A stretch of 64,000 nucleotides of DNA from Bacillus haynesii. Its GTDB lineage: Bacteria; Bacillota; Bacilli; Bacillales; Bacillaceae. Below the pieces are notes generated by a model that was not told where the DNA came from, searched no databases, and saw nothing but the letters and a program-made list of their open reading frames with translations. A program made the translations under genes and the position numbers. How positions within the stretch are numbered: position 1 is the stretch's first letter; each line of letters begins with the position of its first letter. Where the stretch lies: NCBI RefSeq assembly GCF_001969855.1, contig NZ_MRBL01000023.1, positions 1-64,000 of the forward strand, read 5' to 3'. Positions 27,673 through 37,170 of the stretch are shown here, piece after piece.

Positions 27673-29151
27673 TTGAAAAAAGATCAAATGGAACCAAAAG
27701 CAGTTATCGTAATATTTGGCGCAACAGGGGATTTGGCAAAACGAAAACTATATCCTTCTATCCACAGGCTCTACGAAAACGGACAAATCGGAAATGAATT
27801 CGCGGTTGTCGGAGTCGGCAGACGCCCTTGGACAAATGAAGACTTTCGCAGTACCGTACAGCAATCGGTTTCGAAGTTTCCGTTAAACGAAAAGGATGTG
27901 GACGAGTTTACATCTCACTTCTACTATCATCCTTTTGATGTTACAAATTCCGGCTCATACCGGGAATTAAACGAACTTATAGAGAAGCTGGAAAGTACAT
28001 ATGATATTCCGAATAACCGGATGTTTTACTTAGCGATGGCTCCTGAATTTTTCGGAACGATTGCAAAGTTCCTAAAATCAGAGGGTGTCACTTCAACAAC
28101 AGGCTGGTCAAGGCTTGTTATCGAGAAGCCTTTCGGACATGATCTGCCGAGCGCAAAAGCCTTGAACCAGGAAATCCGTGAAGCCTTTACAGAAGATCAA
28201 ATTTATCGGATTGACCATTATCTAGGAAAGCAAATGGTGCAGAACATCGAAGTCATCCGCTTTGCCAATGCGATTTTTGAGCCGCTTTGGACAAACAGAT
28301 ACATCTCGAACATTCAAATTACGTCAAGTGAAGATTTGGGTGTGGAAGACAGAGCGAGATATTATGAAAAATCGGGTGCGCTTAGAGACATGGTGCAAAA
28401 CCACATTCTTCAAATGGTGGCGCTGCTTGCGATGGAACCGCCGATCAAGCTGAACACAGAAGAGATCCGCAGCGAAAAAGTAAAGGTGCTCAGAGCCCTT
28501 CGTCCGATTCAAAAAGACGAAGTCGATCAATTTTTTGTGCGCGGCCAGTATGACGTGGGAGTCGTTGACGAAAAACAGGTACCGGCTTATCGCGATGAGC
28601 AAAACGTAGAAAAAGATTCAAATACGGAAACGTTTGTTGCCGGCAAACTGCTGATCGACAACTTCAGATGGGCCGGTGTGCCGTTCTACATCCGGACAGG
28701 CAAACGGATGCAGAAAAAATCAACGCAAATTGTCGTCCAATTTAAAGACATTCCGATGAATCTGTATTACGGAAACGGCAACACGATGCACCCTAACCTT
28801 CTGGTGATTCATATTCAGCCGGATGAAGGCATCACCCTTCATTTAAACGCAAGGAAACTGGGAGGCGGCACTTTTGCCCAGCCGATCAAGCTCGACTACT
28901 GCCATAACTGCGGGGACGGCATCAACACGCCTGAAGCTTATGAAAAGCTGATTTTAGATTGTTTGCACGGAGACGCGACAAACTTTGCCCACTGGGATGA
29001 AGTTGCGCTTTCCTGGAGTTTTGTTGATGCGATTTCTCAAAACTGGGAGGAAAACAAAACCCTTTCCCCTAACTATGAGGCAGGCTCCATGGGGCCGAAA
29101 GCTTCTGATGACCTGCTCGCAAAAGACGGCTTTCATTGGTGGCCGCTTTAA
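27673..29151 (+). CDS. zwf: Glucose-6-phosphate 1-dehydrogenase
   Basis: 492 residues. It oxidises glucose 6-phosphate to 6-phosphogluconolactone with NADP, the entry to the pentose phosphate pathway. The Rossmann motif is IFGATGDLAKRKLYPS near the N-terminus and the active-site signature is RIDHYLGK (about residues 180-187). The start is TTG with GTGAGGT upstream; the ATG six codons later lacks a site. A promoter-like pair lies 45 bases upstream and a strong terminator follows. gndA, the third enzyme of the pathway, is 18 kb to the right on the other strand. Confidence 0.97.
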   Translation: MKKDQMEPKAVIVIFGATGDLAKRKLYPSIHRLYENGQIGNEFAVVGVGRRPWTNEDFRSTVQQSVSKFPLNEKDVDEFTSHFYYHPFDVTNSGSYRELNELIEKLESTYDIPNNRMFYLAMAPEFFGTIAKFLKSEGVTSTTGWSRLVIEKPFGHDLPSAKALNQEIREAFTEDQIYRIDHYLGKQMVQNIEVIRFANAIFEPLWTNRYISNIQITSSEDLGVEDRARYYEKSGALRDMVQNHILQMVALLAMEPPIKLNTEEIRSEKVKVLRALRPIQKDEVDQFFVRGQYDVGVVDEKQVPAYRDEQNVEKDSNTETFVAGKLLIDNFRWAGVPFYIRTGKRMQKKSTQIVVQFKDIPMNLYYGNGNTMHPNLLVIHIQPDEGITLHLNARKLGGGTFAQPIKLDYCHNCGDGINTPEAYEKLILDCLHGDATNFAHWDEVALSWSFVDAISQNWEENKTLSPNYEAGSMGPKASDDLLAKDGFHWWPL

Positions 29152-29153
29152 TA

Positions 29154-29188
29154 AAAAAACAGCCTTCAATTGTGAAGGCTGTTTTTAT
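29154..29188. terminator. Bidirectional terminator, zwf / TRAP permease
   Basis: AAAAACAGCCTTC-AATTGT-GAAGGCTGTTTTT between converging genes. Confidence 0.92.
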
Positions 29189-31153
29189 TTATGCTTTTAA
29201 AGCCTGCATCTCTTCCGGATGGCTTTTGTCCCGCTTCCACATCAGCTGAAGGACGAACAGCAAAAGGAATATGCCGAGACCGATCATATCGGAATAGCCT
29301 TCCGGATAAATCAGCAGGAGACCGCTGGCGGCCGCCAGTATTCTTTCAAACCAGAACACTTTTCTCATCCAGAATCCGATCATGCCGGCGCCGATGGCGA
29401 TCATGCCGGACAATGCGGTAAAGACCACCCAGAGAATTTCATACCAATGCGCGTCAATCATGAGAAGCTCCGGAGACAGGACGAATATATACGGGATGAT
29501 AAAAGCGGCAATCGCAAGCTTTGCTGAATTGATCCCCGTTCTGATCGGCTCTCCTCCCGCAACCCCCGCAGCGGCAAATGCTGCCAAAGCAACGGGCGGC
29601 GTAATGTCAGCTACGATGCCGAAATAAAACACGAACAAGTGGGCCGACAGATCAGGAACATTCAGCAAAATCAAGGCTGGCGCTGCAATCGTCGACGTAA
29701 TCACATAGTTTGCCGTCGTCGGCGACCCCATTCCTAGAACAAGAGCGGCGATCATTGTCAAAAAGAGCGAAGGCAATAATGCACCTCCTGCCAAATCGAG
29801 CAGGCCGTTTGCAAGTTTGAGGCCGAGACCCGTCTTTGTGACGACTCCGACGATGATACCGGCAGCAGCCGTTGCCGCCGCAACGGAAAGCGCCATTCTC
29901 GCTCCTTCCGCGAGAGCCAGCACAATCCCTTTAACGCCCATTCGCGTTTCCCTGTTGAACAAACCGACCAGGATCGCCAGAACGATCGAATACAAAGCGG
30001 CATGCATGACCGTGATGCCCGACATTAACAAAAAGACGACCGAAACGATCGGAAGCAGCAAATAAATCTTTTTGAATACTTCCTTGCGGTTCGGCATTTC
30101 TTCTTTCGTTAATCCGCGCAGGCCAAGGCGCTTCGCTTCAAAGTGCGTCATGATCCAGATGCCCGTGAAGTACAAAACAGCCGGGATCATCGCGGCTTTC
30201 GCGATATCCCAGTACGTAATGCCTCCGCCGATGAACTCAACCATTAAAAAGGCGGCGGCTCCCATGATCGGAGGCATCAGCTGTCCGCCGGTAGATGCGG
30301 AAGCTTCGACTGCACCGGCAAATTCTTTTTTATAGCCCAGTTTTTTCATCATCGGAATCGTAAACGATCCGGAAGTGACGACATTGGCGACAGAGCTGCC
30401 GCTGATTGTTCCCTGAAGAGCACTTGAGAAAATCGCGACTTTTGCCGGTCCGCCCGTGCTTCGTCCGGCTATGGCTACAGCAAGGTCATTAAAATACTGC
30501 CCCACTCCTGTCCTGACAAGAAAAGAACCGAACAGGATGAACAGGAAGATGAAAGTCGAGGACACAGCGAGCGGCGTGCCCAGGATCCCTTCCGTCGTAA
30601 AATACATCGTCTGAACGAGCCGTTCCAGCGTCAGGCCGTTGTGAGACAAAAAGCCCGGCAGATACGACCCGTAAAGGCCATACAAAAGAAACAGGCCGGC
30701 GATGATCGTAATCGGCAGTCCGACAGCCCGTCTCGTCGCTTCCAATACGAGCAGGACAGCCAAGAGCCCAACATAAAAGTCAGTTTCCGTGATCAATCCG
30801 ATTCCGCCTACAATCGTTTCATAATTGGCGACCCAATATGCGCCGACGCCTGCTCCTAACACGGCTAAGATTGCGTCATACCAGGCGACTTTGAATTTGC
30901 CTGTCTTTCGTAAACCCTTTGTCGCCGGAAACAGTAAAAAAATCAGACCGAGCGCAAACCCTAAATGAACGGACCTTTGAATTTGAGCCGGAAAAACACC
31001 AAAAATGGCTGTGTATAATTGAAACAAAGAAAAAGCGAGCAGGCCGGCAAATGCAATGACCCCTGTCAATCCTTTGAGCTTTCTCGTTCCCGCTTCAGGA
31101 TCGTATTTCTCCAGCAGTTCCTGCTGATCTTTTTCCGAAAGCTGCTCAGTCAT
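29189..31153 (-). CDS. TRAP transporter permease, fused 4TM/12TM subunits (TAXI type)
   Basis: 654 residues and strongly hydrophobic throughout. The length and motif run (GSFLVRTGVGQYFNDLA, SGSSVANVVTSGSFTIP, GGQLMPPIMGAAAFLMVEF, LGMGSPTTANYV) are those of fused DctQM permeases that work with TAXI receptors. It should take up an organic acid driven by an ion gradient; the substrate is unknown. GGGAGTGAAG precedes ATG 31153, and the start overlaps the end of the DUF1850 gene by 8 bases. Gene order receptor, DUF1850, permease is the usual TAXI arrangement. Confidence 0.92.
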   Translation of the reverse strand: MTEQLSEKDQQELLEKYDPEAGTRKLKGLTGVIAFAGLLAFSLFQLYTAIFGVFPAQIQRSVHLGFALGLIFLLFPATKGLRKTGKFKVAWYDAILAVLGAGVGAYWVANYETIVGGIGLITETDFYVGLLAVLLVLEATRRAVGLPITIIAGLFLLYGLYGSYLPGFLSHNGLTLERLVQTMYFTTEGILGTPLAVSSTFIFLFILFGSFLVRTGVGQYFNDLAVAIAGRSTGGPAKVAIFSSALQGTISGSSVANVVTSGSFTIPMMKKLGYKKEFAGAVEASASTGGQLMPPIMGAAAFLMVEFIGGGITYWDIAKAAMIPAVLYFTGIWIMTHFEAKRLGLRGLTKEEMPNRKEVFKKIYLLLPIVSVVFLLMSGITVMHAALYSIVLAILVGLFNRETRMGVKGIVLALAEGARMALSVAAATAAAGIIVGVVTKTGLGLKLANGLLDLAGGALLPSLFLTMIAALVLGMGSPTTANYVITSTIAAPALILLNVPDLSAHLFVFYFGIVADITPPVALAAFAAAGVAGGEPIRTGINSAKLAIAAFIIPYIFVLSPELLMIDAHWYEILWVVFTALSGMIAIGAGMIGFWMRKVFWFERILAAASGLLLIYPEGYSDMIGLGIFLLLFVLQLMWKRDKSHPEEMQALKA

Positions 31154-31664
31154 TGATCTTCACTCCCCTCAGTTGTTGCAAAACATTTAGTTTTCGGACA
31201 CTCATCCTTGTCCATGTGCCGGGACGGATGTACCGCTTTAACTCATGTTCAGCGCCTGAATACTTGATCCTGTGATTCGCCCTTACCCTGCCGATCCGCA
31301 TATCGATGAACGGAAAGGTTCTCTTCATGTTCGAAATGGTGTAAATGCCGTTTTTGATGACGAGCCTTTCACCTTGTTCTGCGTTTGCAGGCATTCCGAC
31401 GGCCGGATCATGATAGGTTAGAGCGGTCTGCCGAATCATCCCTTTTTCCCACACATACGATTCGATCACTTCTGTCCGATGGATGGAATGCGTATAGACC
31501 ACATCAAAGCTTTTCTTCTTTTGGAGGGGAAGAAAAGCGATGATCTCGCCGCTGTCCTCTTTCTCGAACACGACGGCGGTCTGATAAGGAATCAGGCATG
31601 CCGCTGCAAAAACGGCAATGATCAGCACCGGCACGAGCCGTTTTAAGATTTTAAATTTCCCCAT
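31146..31664 (-). CDS. DUF1850 protein of the TAXI-TRAP operon
   Basis: 172 residues with one N-terminal membrane segment (RLVPVLIIAVFAAACLIPY) and the DUF1850 core FDVVYTHSIHRTEVIESY. DUF1850 proteins are found beside TAXI-type TRAP transporters; their role is not established, possibly assembly or substrate handling outside the membrane. ATG 31664 (MGKFKILK) is preferred because CAGGGGAT precedes it; the reading from 31712 begins inside the upstream hairpin region. It overlaps the permease start. Confidence 0.8.
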   Translation of the reverse strand: MGKFKILKRLVPVLIIAVFAAACLIPYQTAVVFEKEDSGEIIAFLPLQKKKSFDVVYTHSIHRTEVIESYVWEKGMIRQTALTYHDPAVGMPANAEQGERLVIKNGIYTISNMKRTFPFIDMRIGRVRANHRIKYSGAEHELKRYIRPGTWTRMSVRKLNVLQQLRGVKIND

Positions 31665-31688
31665 TTTTCCATATCCCCTGCCGAATAG

Positions 31689-31727
31689 AAAAACGATAGA
31701 CCGATGTTTCATTGCAACGGTCTATCG
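31689..31727 (-). terminator. Intercistronic hairpin after the TAXI receptor gene
   Basis: A perfect 10-bp stem CGATAGACCG/CGGTCTATCG with a 14-base loop, followed on the minus strand by TTTTTCTATT. It lies between receptor and DUF1850 genes, so partial termination should leave more receptor than permease mRNA. Confidence 0.8.
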
Positions 31728-31764
31728 ATTGTCCGGGCTTATTCATCGCTTATCTTCCTGGGTT

Positions 31765-32754
31765 TTATGATTTTTCTATCCCTTTTTCTTTGAAGTATTT
31801 AGCCGCTCCCGGATGAATTTCGATATCGCCCAATCCTTCAAGCGCGGTTTCAGGCTTGATAAACTCGCCTTTAGCATGATTGATTTTATCGGCTTCAAAC
31901 AGCGCTTTCGTCATTTTATAGGCGGTGTCCTCATCCACCTTGTCGGATGCGACTAGCATCGCTTTGACAGCGACCGTGTTCACATCGCTCCCGATGCCGT
32001 ATGTTCCTTTTTTGATCGTATCCTCCGCATAGAACGGATACTTTTCTATCAGCTTTTTTTGCTTGTCTTCTTCAATGTTTAAAATTTTGATTTTATTTTG
32101 TGCGGAAAGCCCTTCGACAGCGCCTGTAGGCGTTCCAGCCGTGATGAATGCGGCATCGATCGCGCCTGACTGAATGCCGTCGGTTGACTCTTCAAAAGAC
32201 AGGTTTTGCGGTTTGATGTCATCAAAAGACATCCCGTGAACCTCCAAAATCTGCTTGGCATTAATGTTGACCCCTGCTCCCGCAGCACCCACGGAAACCG
32301 TTTTGCCTTTTAAATCCTCAACCGAGTTGATTCCGCTTTTTTCCGTTGTCACAATCTGTACAGTTTCAGGATACAGGGCAGCAATCGCCTTGATTCCGTC
32401 AATTTTTTCTTTAAACATCTCTTTGCCTTCTATGGCATAAGTGGCAATGTCCGTCTGAGAAAAAGCGACTTCAGCTTCCCCTTTTTGCAGAGTTGCCATG
32501 TTTTCAGCAGAAGCCCCTGTAGTCTGCGTCGTAAATTTGTCGCCTGTGGCATCCTCCCAAAGGTTTGCAAATTGACCGCCGAGCGGATAATATGTACCGC
32601 CGGTTCCCCCTGTCAGCAGACTGTAGCTTTCTGATCCTTTTGACGCAGATCCGCCGTCCTTATTTCCTGATGCATTGTCGCTTCCGCACGCAGCCAATCC
32701 CATGACAAGCGTCAGCAGCAATACAATCCATGATAAGCTTTTCCATTTTTTCAT
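31765..32754 (-). CDS. TAXI family TRAP transporter solute receptor (lipoprotein)
   Basis: 329 residues. A lipoprotein signal ends at LAAC (Cys23), followed by a Ser/Gly/Asn linker, so it is anchored outside the membrane. Family segments are LLTGGTGGTYYPLGGQFANLW, TTGASAENMATLQKGEAEVAFSQTD and VSVGAAGAGVNINAKQIL. TAXI receptors bind organic acids such as glutamate or related dicarboxylates; the ligand cannot be told here. It is the first gene of the operon with DUF1850 and permease, separated from them by an attenuating hairpin. Confidence 0.93.
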   Translation of the reverse strand: MKKWKSLSWIVLLLTLVMGLAACGSDNASGNKDGGSASKGSESYSLLTGGTGGTYYPLGGQFANLWEDATGDKFTTQTTGASAENMATLQKGEAEVAFSQTDIATYAIEGKEMFKEKIDGIKAIAALYPETVQIVTTEKSGINSVEDLKGKTVSVGAAGAGVNINAKQILEVHGMSFDDIKPQNLSFEESTDGIQSGAIDAAFITAGTPTGAVEGLSAQNKIKILNIEEDKQKKLIEKYPFYAEDTIKKGTYGIGSDVNTVAVKAMLVASDKVDEDTAYKMTKALFEADKINHAKGEFIKPETALEGLGDIEIHPGAAKYFKEKGIEKS

Positions 32755-32966
32755 TCATTCTCCCCCTTTGCTTGTTGGACAAATAACAATCCTATCGTAC
32801 CACGAAAAATGTATTAGTTGTCAATATATTCTTTTATTTCTAATTATTTAGTTAATTTTATGAGCAGCTGTTTTTTATTATGTCATGTCCGCGGAAAAAT
32901 CTGTTCCCCGGTGCCATGTTAGTCCGCCAGCCGCATTCTAAATGAAAAAAACAGAAGCAGGGGTAG

Positions 32967-33175
32967 TTTCGGCCTGTGCTGCTCTTTTCACATGGAGATA
33001 AATAAATGAATTGAAGCATCTCATACCTGACATCCATGCAAAAGGGCTGGTCTTGCAGCTGCGTGAGCTGGGGGATGCGGGCGTCATCAAGCAAATGGTT
33101 TGCCTGCAGGTTCCATTAGCACATACGGATGTTAAAACAGGAAGAAACACAATCAAAAATAAGCATCACCCCTAA
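32967..33175 (+). pseudogene. HxlR family regulator, decayed remnant
   Basis: Plus strand. Codons 33005-33172 read NELKHLIPDIHAKGLVLQL, then RELGDAGVIKQMVCLQVP, the helix-turn-helix core of HxlR regulators (typical RFNELKRLIPGITQKMLTQQLRELE). The preceding frame gives FRPVLLFSHGDK ending at 33002, where an intact gene would continue with RF; the frames are out by two bases, and upstream there are in-frame stops and no recognisable N-terminus. The reading frame ends early at 33173-33175. It is therefore a broken gene. It lies at the edge of the AT-rich accessory block. Confidence 0.75.
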
Positions 33176-33280
33176 AAAAGAGGAAGATGCCCATTCAGAA
33201 TGTGGAGTGGCGAATAGAAACAAATATTTGTAGTCCCTTGAAAAAGAAACATTTTTCGAGATGGGTAAATATCTGTAAAC

Positions 33281-34261
33281 TTATAAATGAATGCTGGTCC
33301 CAACCTTATTTTCAACAGCTTTTTTGTAAAAATATTTGGCTACAACAATATCGACTACAGCTAATCCAACTGATTTAAACACGGTGATTTCTTGATCACT
33401 GACTCGGCCGTTACATTCCCCGTTTACAATTTGCCCAAGTTCCCCATAGATATCTTCAGGCTTAAAAATGCCTTCGTTTATCGGAACTTGTAAATCACCG
33501 GTCTCTTCTAATGCTGCTTCTCTAGATTCAACTACTATCTTATCGGCTAAAGAAATGACATGAGATGGCAGCTCTTGCATTGTTGGTCTAAATGAACCAA
33601 CTGCATTGACATGTGCTCCTTGTTTTAATGACTCTGAAAAAACCGGAGTTGAGGAGTTTGTTGTCGTAACAATAATGTCAGCTTCGCGTACTGCTTTATT
33701 TGGATCTGAGTATATCCGTACTCGTTTATTAAATTTCTTTCGAATATATTCATTAAATTCTTGTGCTTTTTGTTCAGTTCGGTTATAAAGCAAAACCTCT
33801 TCAATGTCTCGAACGGCGAGTACAGCTTCAAGCAGACCCTTTGCTTGTTCTCCCGTACCAATTATACATAACTTTTTTGAATCTTGACGGGATAAATATT
33901 TCGTTGCTACACCTGATAATGCGCCTGTTCTAATCATAGTTAAATAAGAACCTTCCAAAAGAGCGATTGGTTCTCCAGTTTTGAAGTCTGACAGCATCAC
34001 AATGCCATTTATGGTTTTCTTTCCTAAGTTCTTATTGTGAGGAGCCACGGTTACAACTTTTAATCCAAGGGTACCGAGTTCTTCAGCCACAGAAGGCATG
34101 ACTAGAGCAGTATTTTGATCACCATCAAAGTGTAATGCAGCACGAATCGGTGTAATTGTTCTTCCTTCTGAAAATTCTTTTAATGCGACAGCTGCACATT
34201 CAATGACCTCATTCATATCTACTAAGCTTTTTTGTTCATCAGTATTTAAGATTAACATCAT
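33281..34261 (-). CDS. Ornithine cyclodeaminase / mu-crystallin family reductase
   Basis: 326 residues. The N-terminal dimer domain has LTMIRTGALSGVATKYL, the family signature for substrate carboxylate binding (Arg, Thr), and the Rossmann motif IIGTGEQAKGLLEAV follows. Members include ornithine cyclodeaminase, 1-pyrroline-2-carboxylate (ketimine) reductase and alanine dehydrogenase. Next to a flavin amino-acid dehydrogenase the ketimine reductase role is the better guess: reducing cyclic imino acids such as pyrroline-2-carboxylate to an L-amino acid. AAAGGATG precedes two ATGs. A 150-base gap separates it from the next gene upstream, with nothing recognisable in it. Confidence 0.85.
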   Translation of the reverse strand: MMLILNTDEQKSLVDMNEVIECAAVALKEFSEGRTITPIRAALHFDGDQNTALVMPSVAEELGTLGLKVVTVAPHNKNLGKKTINGIVMLSDFKTGEPIALLEGSYLTMIRTGALSGVATKYLSRQDSKKLCIIGTGEQAKGLLEAVLAVRDIEEVLLYNRTEQKAQEFNEYIRKKFNKRVRIYSDPNKAVREADIIVTTTNSSTPVFSESLKQGAHVNAVGSFRPTMQELPSHVISLADKIVVESREAALEETGDLQVPINEGIFKPEDIYGELGQIVNGECNGRVSDQEITVFKSVGLAVVDIVVAKYFYKKAVENKVGTSIHL

Positions 34262-34410
34262 TTTTCATCCTTTCCCGTAGCATGAAGCGGTTGCCCCAAA
34301 TTGGAACACCTTATTTATCTGCCCGTTACAGATCGCCTGTGTCCGCTTTCCTCTCGTCACACCAGTTATTTTGTTTCCGGATTTCCCTGGTATTTTTATA
34401 TAAATTCCAG

Positions 34411-35592
34411 TCACTGTTTTACATTAACATTGAACCTGTCGTACCGGAGCTGTTCAATTGGAATCGATGTATCATGTTCATTAATCATTTCTGCAATGAC
34501 TTTTCCAGTAATCGCTGCTAAACTTATGCCATCACCTTCGTGTCCCGCAGCTATATAAAACCCCGGCACCTCTTCAACATGCGAAATGATCGGGAGGTGG
34601 TCAGCAGTCCATGGCCGTAATCCGGTGTATGTTCTTATAACAGTCATATCCGCTATTTTAGGGTAAAAACGAACGGCTCTTTTTGCGATACATTTCACCA
34701 CTTCATGATCTATTTTTGTATCATATCCGTTAAATTGGCGGCTGCTCCCAATTAAAAAGTTTTGGCTTTCGGTAGGTTCGAAAACTAATGCAACTCCATA
34801 TTTATCAGTTAATGGATCCACTTTTCTCTCCCCGCCAAATTTTGAAATGAGGTAGCCAAATTCCATTACATTTCTTAATCCAACAGGCTGTTGTCTAGAA
34901 GCGACAATGATCTGACCTTTCCGCGGTTTTATAGGAATGTCTATACCAAGCATCTCTCCAATAAACGGAGCCCACACCCCGCATGCATTGACAACTCGAT
35001 TAGCTGTAAAGGTTCCGTTATTTGTCTCAATTACAAATTGATTGACTTGATTTTTATACAGATGTTTCACTTCAGTATTCGTATGTATTTTTGCGCCGAA
35101 TTGTTTGGCACCATCAATCATCGAGTATGTTAACATATAGGGATTGACGATAGAATCAGTCCTGCACTCAAGCCCGCCCGGGAGATCGCCTGAAAAATAA
35201 TCAGATTCATTGAGCAGGTCTTCCCGGTCTAACATTCGAAAATCCAGACCTGCATCTTGTTGTTGCTGCACCCATTTTTGTGCAGCTTCCATTTCCGTAT
35301 CATTTTCACAAACCAAAACACTCCCAGGGTTCCGATATTCAAATGGGATATCGAGCTCATCGCTTAATCCATGTACCAATTGCTGACTTTTTAAAGCCAT
35401 TTGACTATCAAAGCCCGGATCTTTATCTACTGCCAAAATATTCCCATCGCATTTGGAGGATGTTCCACTAGCCAATTCGTTCTTTTCGAGAACCGTTATA
35501 TCCAAACCGGATTTTGAGCAATAGTAAGCGATCGCTGAACCGATAATCCCACCCCCGATGATAACAACATCGCGATGAAATGTGCTATTCAT
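34411..35592 (-). CDS. FAD-dependent amino-acid dehydrogenase, DAO-type catalytic subunit
   Basis: 393 residues with an N-terminal FAD motif VVIIGGGIIGSAIAYY and the C-terminal YIAAGHEGDGISLAAITG typical of the glycine oxidase / D-amino-acid dehydrogenase / sarcosine oxidase beta group. It would oxidise an amino acid or imino acid at the alpha carbon. AGGAGG lies five bases before ATG 35592. The partners just upstream (FAD/NAD subunit, 2Fe-2S protein, BFD protein) match multi-subunit dehydrogenases such as HcnABC, octopine/nopaline oxidase, dye-linked L-proline dehydrogenase and D-hydroxyproline dehydrogenase. The substrate is undetermined. Confidence 0.85.
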   Translation of the reverse strand: MNSTFHRDVVIIGGGIIGSAIAYYCSKSGLDITVLEKNELASGTSSKCDGNILAVDKDPGFDSQMALKSQQLVHGLSDELDIPFEYRNPGSVLVCENDTEMEAAQKWVQQQQDAGLDFRMLDREDLLNESDYFSGDLPGGLECRTDSIVNPYMLTYSMIDGAKQFGAKIHTNTEVKHLYKNQVNQFVIETNNGTFTANRVVNACGVWAPFIGEMLGIDIPIKPRKGQIIVASRQQPVGLRNVMEFGYLISKFGGERKVDPLTDKYGVALVFEPTESQNFLIGSSRQFNGYDTKIDHEVVKCIAKRAVRFYPKIADMTVIRTYTGLRPWTADHLPIISHVEEVPGFYIAAGHEGDGISLAAITGKVIAEMINEHDTSIPIEQLRYDRFNVNVKQ

Positions 35593-35615
35593 GTAATTCC
35601 TCCTCGTATGTAAAT

Positions 35616-36836
35616 TCAACTGGGCTTTCTTTTACTGGATTGATAAGCTTCCCATTGCTGCAAGATTTTCTTTCTTCCTCTTTCTATTTGCGGATGGAAT
35701 TGGATATATGCACGATTCCTGATCTGTTCAGTCATTTTAATAGAATCTTTAATCTTGGCATCCAACCCTTTTATTCCGGAACGGTGCGCAATTGATAAAC
35801 CTGCCGTTTCCCCCTGTGAAGCAGCAACCTTTGCACCTTCAATACCCGTAATGTTTCCTGCAACATACATCCCTTCTAAAGGACTTTCCATTCTTTCATT
35901 GTGTAAAGGGATATAGCCTCCTAACTCTTCCACTAAATAAAATGGACAGCCTGCAACTGCAGCTAATTCAGCTAATGGGTATAAACCTCCGGCAATACAA
36001 ACAAAATCCACTTGAATATGTTCCTCACTGCCGTAAATGACTTCCCCCTCAGCATTGATCGTTGCTAAGGTAACGCCTTCCACTTCATTCTCACCATAAA
36101 TTTCGATTACAGCTTTTCGAAGTTGAATTGGAATGCCCCACATCTTCACTCCTTTTTTAGGGTATAAATGAACGCCCAATTTTTTCATCAAGTCATTCTT
36201 CATGAATTTACTGCCAAACCGGATAAATCGAGACGGAGCCATATGGGATACATGAAGAAGCGAATCTAGTACTTCTCTCGGTTTACCGGCACCTTTTGTA
36301 ATACGGTTCATCTTTGGTAAAGTAAGACAAGCGATCTCTACACCAGCTAGCTGTAATTCCATAGCAATAGCAGCCGAGAGAACATTCACACCGATAATAA
36401 CCCCGCGCTCACCGGGTTTTACCCGCTGAACATTTGTCATCACCTGTGCGGCGCCAACTGACATAACACCAGGTAATGTCCAGCCAGGTACGGGCAGAGG
36501 TGATTCCGCTGCACCAGTTGCCAATAACAAATGATTGGTATAAAATATTTGCTTTTCCGTATAAACAGTCCATCGTCCATTTGATTGCTCGATATTATTT
36601 ACTGCTGTATTTAAATGAAACTTGACGCCAAGATTAACTGCTTTTTTATATAATTTGGTCGATTCTTCAATTCCATTCCACCAAGACCCATTAGATTCTT
36701 CATAAAGTTGTCCGAGCAGCCTACCACCAGCTATCATATATTCATCAATGACAACCACATCTAATCCATTTTCTGCACAGGTAATTGCAGCTGTTAAACC
36801 TGCAGGTCCAGCGCCTATAATGACGGCATTAACCAT
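35616..36836 (-). CDS. FAD/NAD(P)-binding subunit of the amino-acid dehydrogenase complex
   Basis: 406 residues. The FAD motif VIIGAGPAGLTAAITCAENG is at the N-terminus, a second nucleotide motif region starts near VKPGERGVIIGVNVLSAA, and the FAD closing motif MYVAGNITGIEGAKVAASQG is near residue 330. This is the HcnB / OoxA / proline dehydrogenase alpha type. It passes electrons from the catalytic subunit through iron-sulfur centres. It overlaps the ferredoxin gene by 8 bases and precedes the catalytic subunit by 23 bases, so the genes are one transcription unit. Confidence 0.85.
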   Translation of the reverse strand: MVNAVIIGAGPAGLTAAITCAENGLDVVVIDEYMIAGGRLLGQLYEESNGSWWNGIEESTKLYKKAVNLGVKFHLNTAVNNIEQSNGRWTVYTEKQIFYTNHLLLATGAAESPLPVPGWTLPGVMSVGAAQVMTNVQRVKPGERGVIIGVNVLSAAIAMELQLAGVEIACLTLPKMNRITKGAGKPREVLDSLLHVSHMAPSRFIRFGSKFMKNDLMKKLGVHLYPKKGVKMWGIPIQLRKAVIEIYGENEVEGVTLATINAEGEVIYGSEEHIQVDFVCIAGGLYPLAELAAVAGCPFYLVEELGGYIPLHNERMESPLEGMYVAGNITGIEGAKVAASQGETAGLSIAHRSGIKGLDAKIKDSIKMTEQIRNRAYIQFHPQIERGRKKILQQWEAYQSSKRKPS

Positions 36837-37170
36837 TTTCCAGACCTCCGTCTTCTTTTCTGGAAGGTTGCAGCTGGCCGCTGCTCTCTACAACCATCCC
36901 CTCTTTTATAGGCGTCAAACATGCTCGGAAACCCTTTTGGCCATCTACCGTCACTCTACACTCATAACAATGGCCGATATTACAGTAGAAACCTCTTGGT
37001 GACCCGCTTTCTTCGTGGTGTCGAAGCGTGCGAACTCCATTGGCTAAAAGCGCAGCAGCCAATGATTCATTTCCCAGTCCCTGATAGATCTTATGATTAA
37101 ATGTGAAGGAAACATAATGATGATCTTCAATTTTCCCGAGTATAGGATGTGCTAAGATTCTTCGCGTCAT
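36829..37170 (-). CDS. 2Fe-2S ferredoxin-like subunit (HcnA type)
   Basis: 113 residues. Cysteine pattern FYCNIGHCYECRV with a later RACL gives the plant-type 2Fe-2S set (Cx4Cx2C...C). HcnA-like subunits sit with FAD/NAD and DAO-type subunits and carry electrons within the complex. The start overlaps the stop of the BFD gene by 4 bases, and its own end overlaps the next gene by 8, the tight packing of subunits of one enzyme. Confidence 0.85.
   Translation of the reverse strand: MTRRILAHPILGKIEDHHYVSFTFNHKIYQGLGNESLAAALLANGVRTLRHHEESGSPRGFYCNIGHCYECRVTVDGQKGFRACLTPIKEGMVVESSGQLQPSRKEDGGLENG

Noticed and set aside
32858..33156. Two minus-strand ORFs of 78 and 72 codons
   Set aside because: They are antisense to the HxlR relic and contain no family features; the plus-strand reading explains the region.
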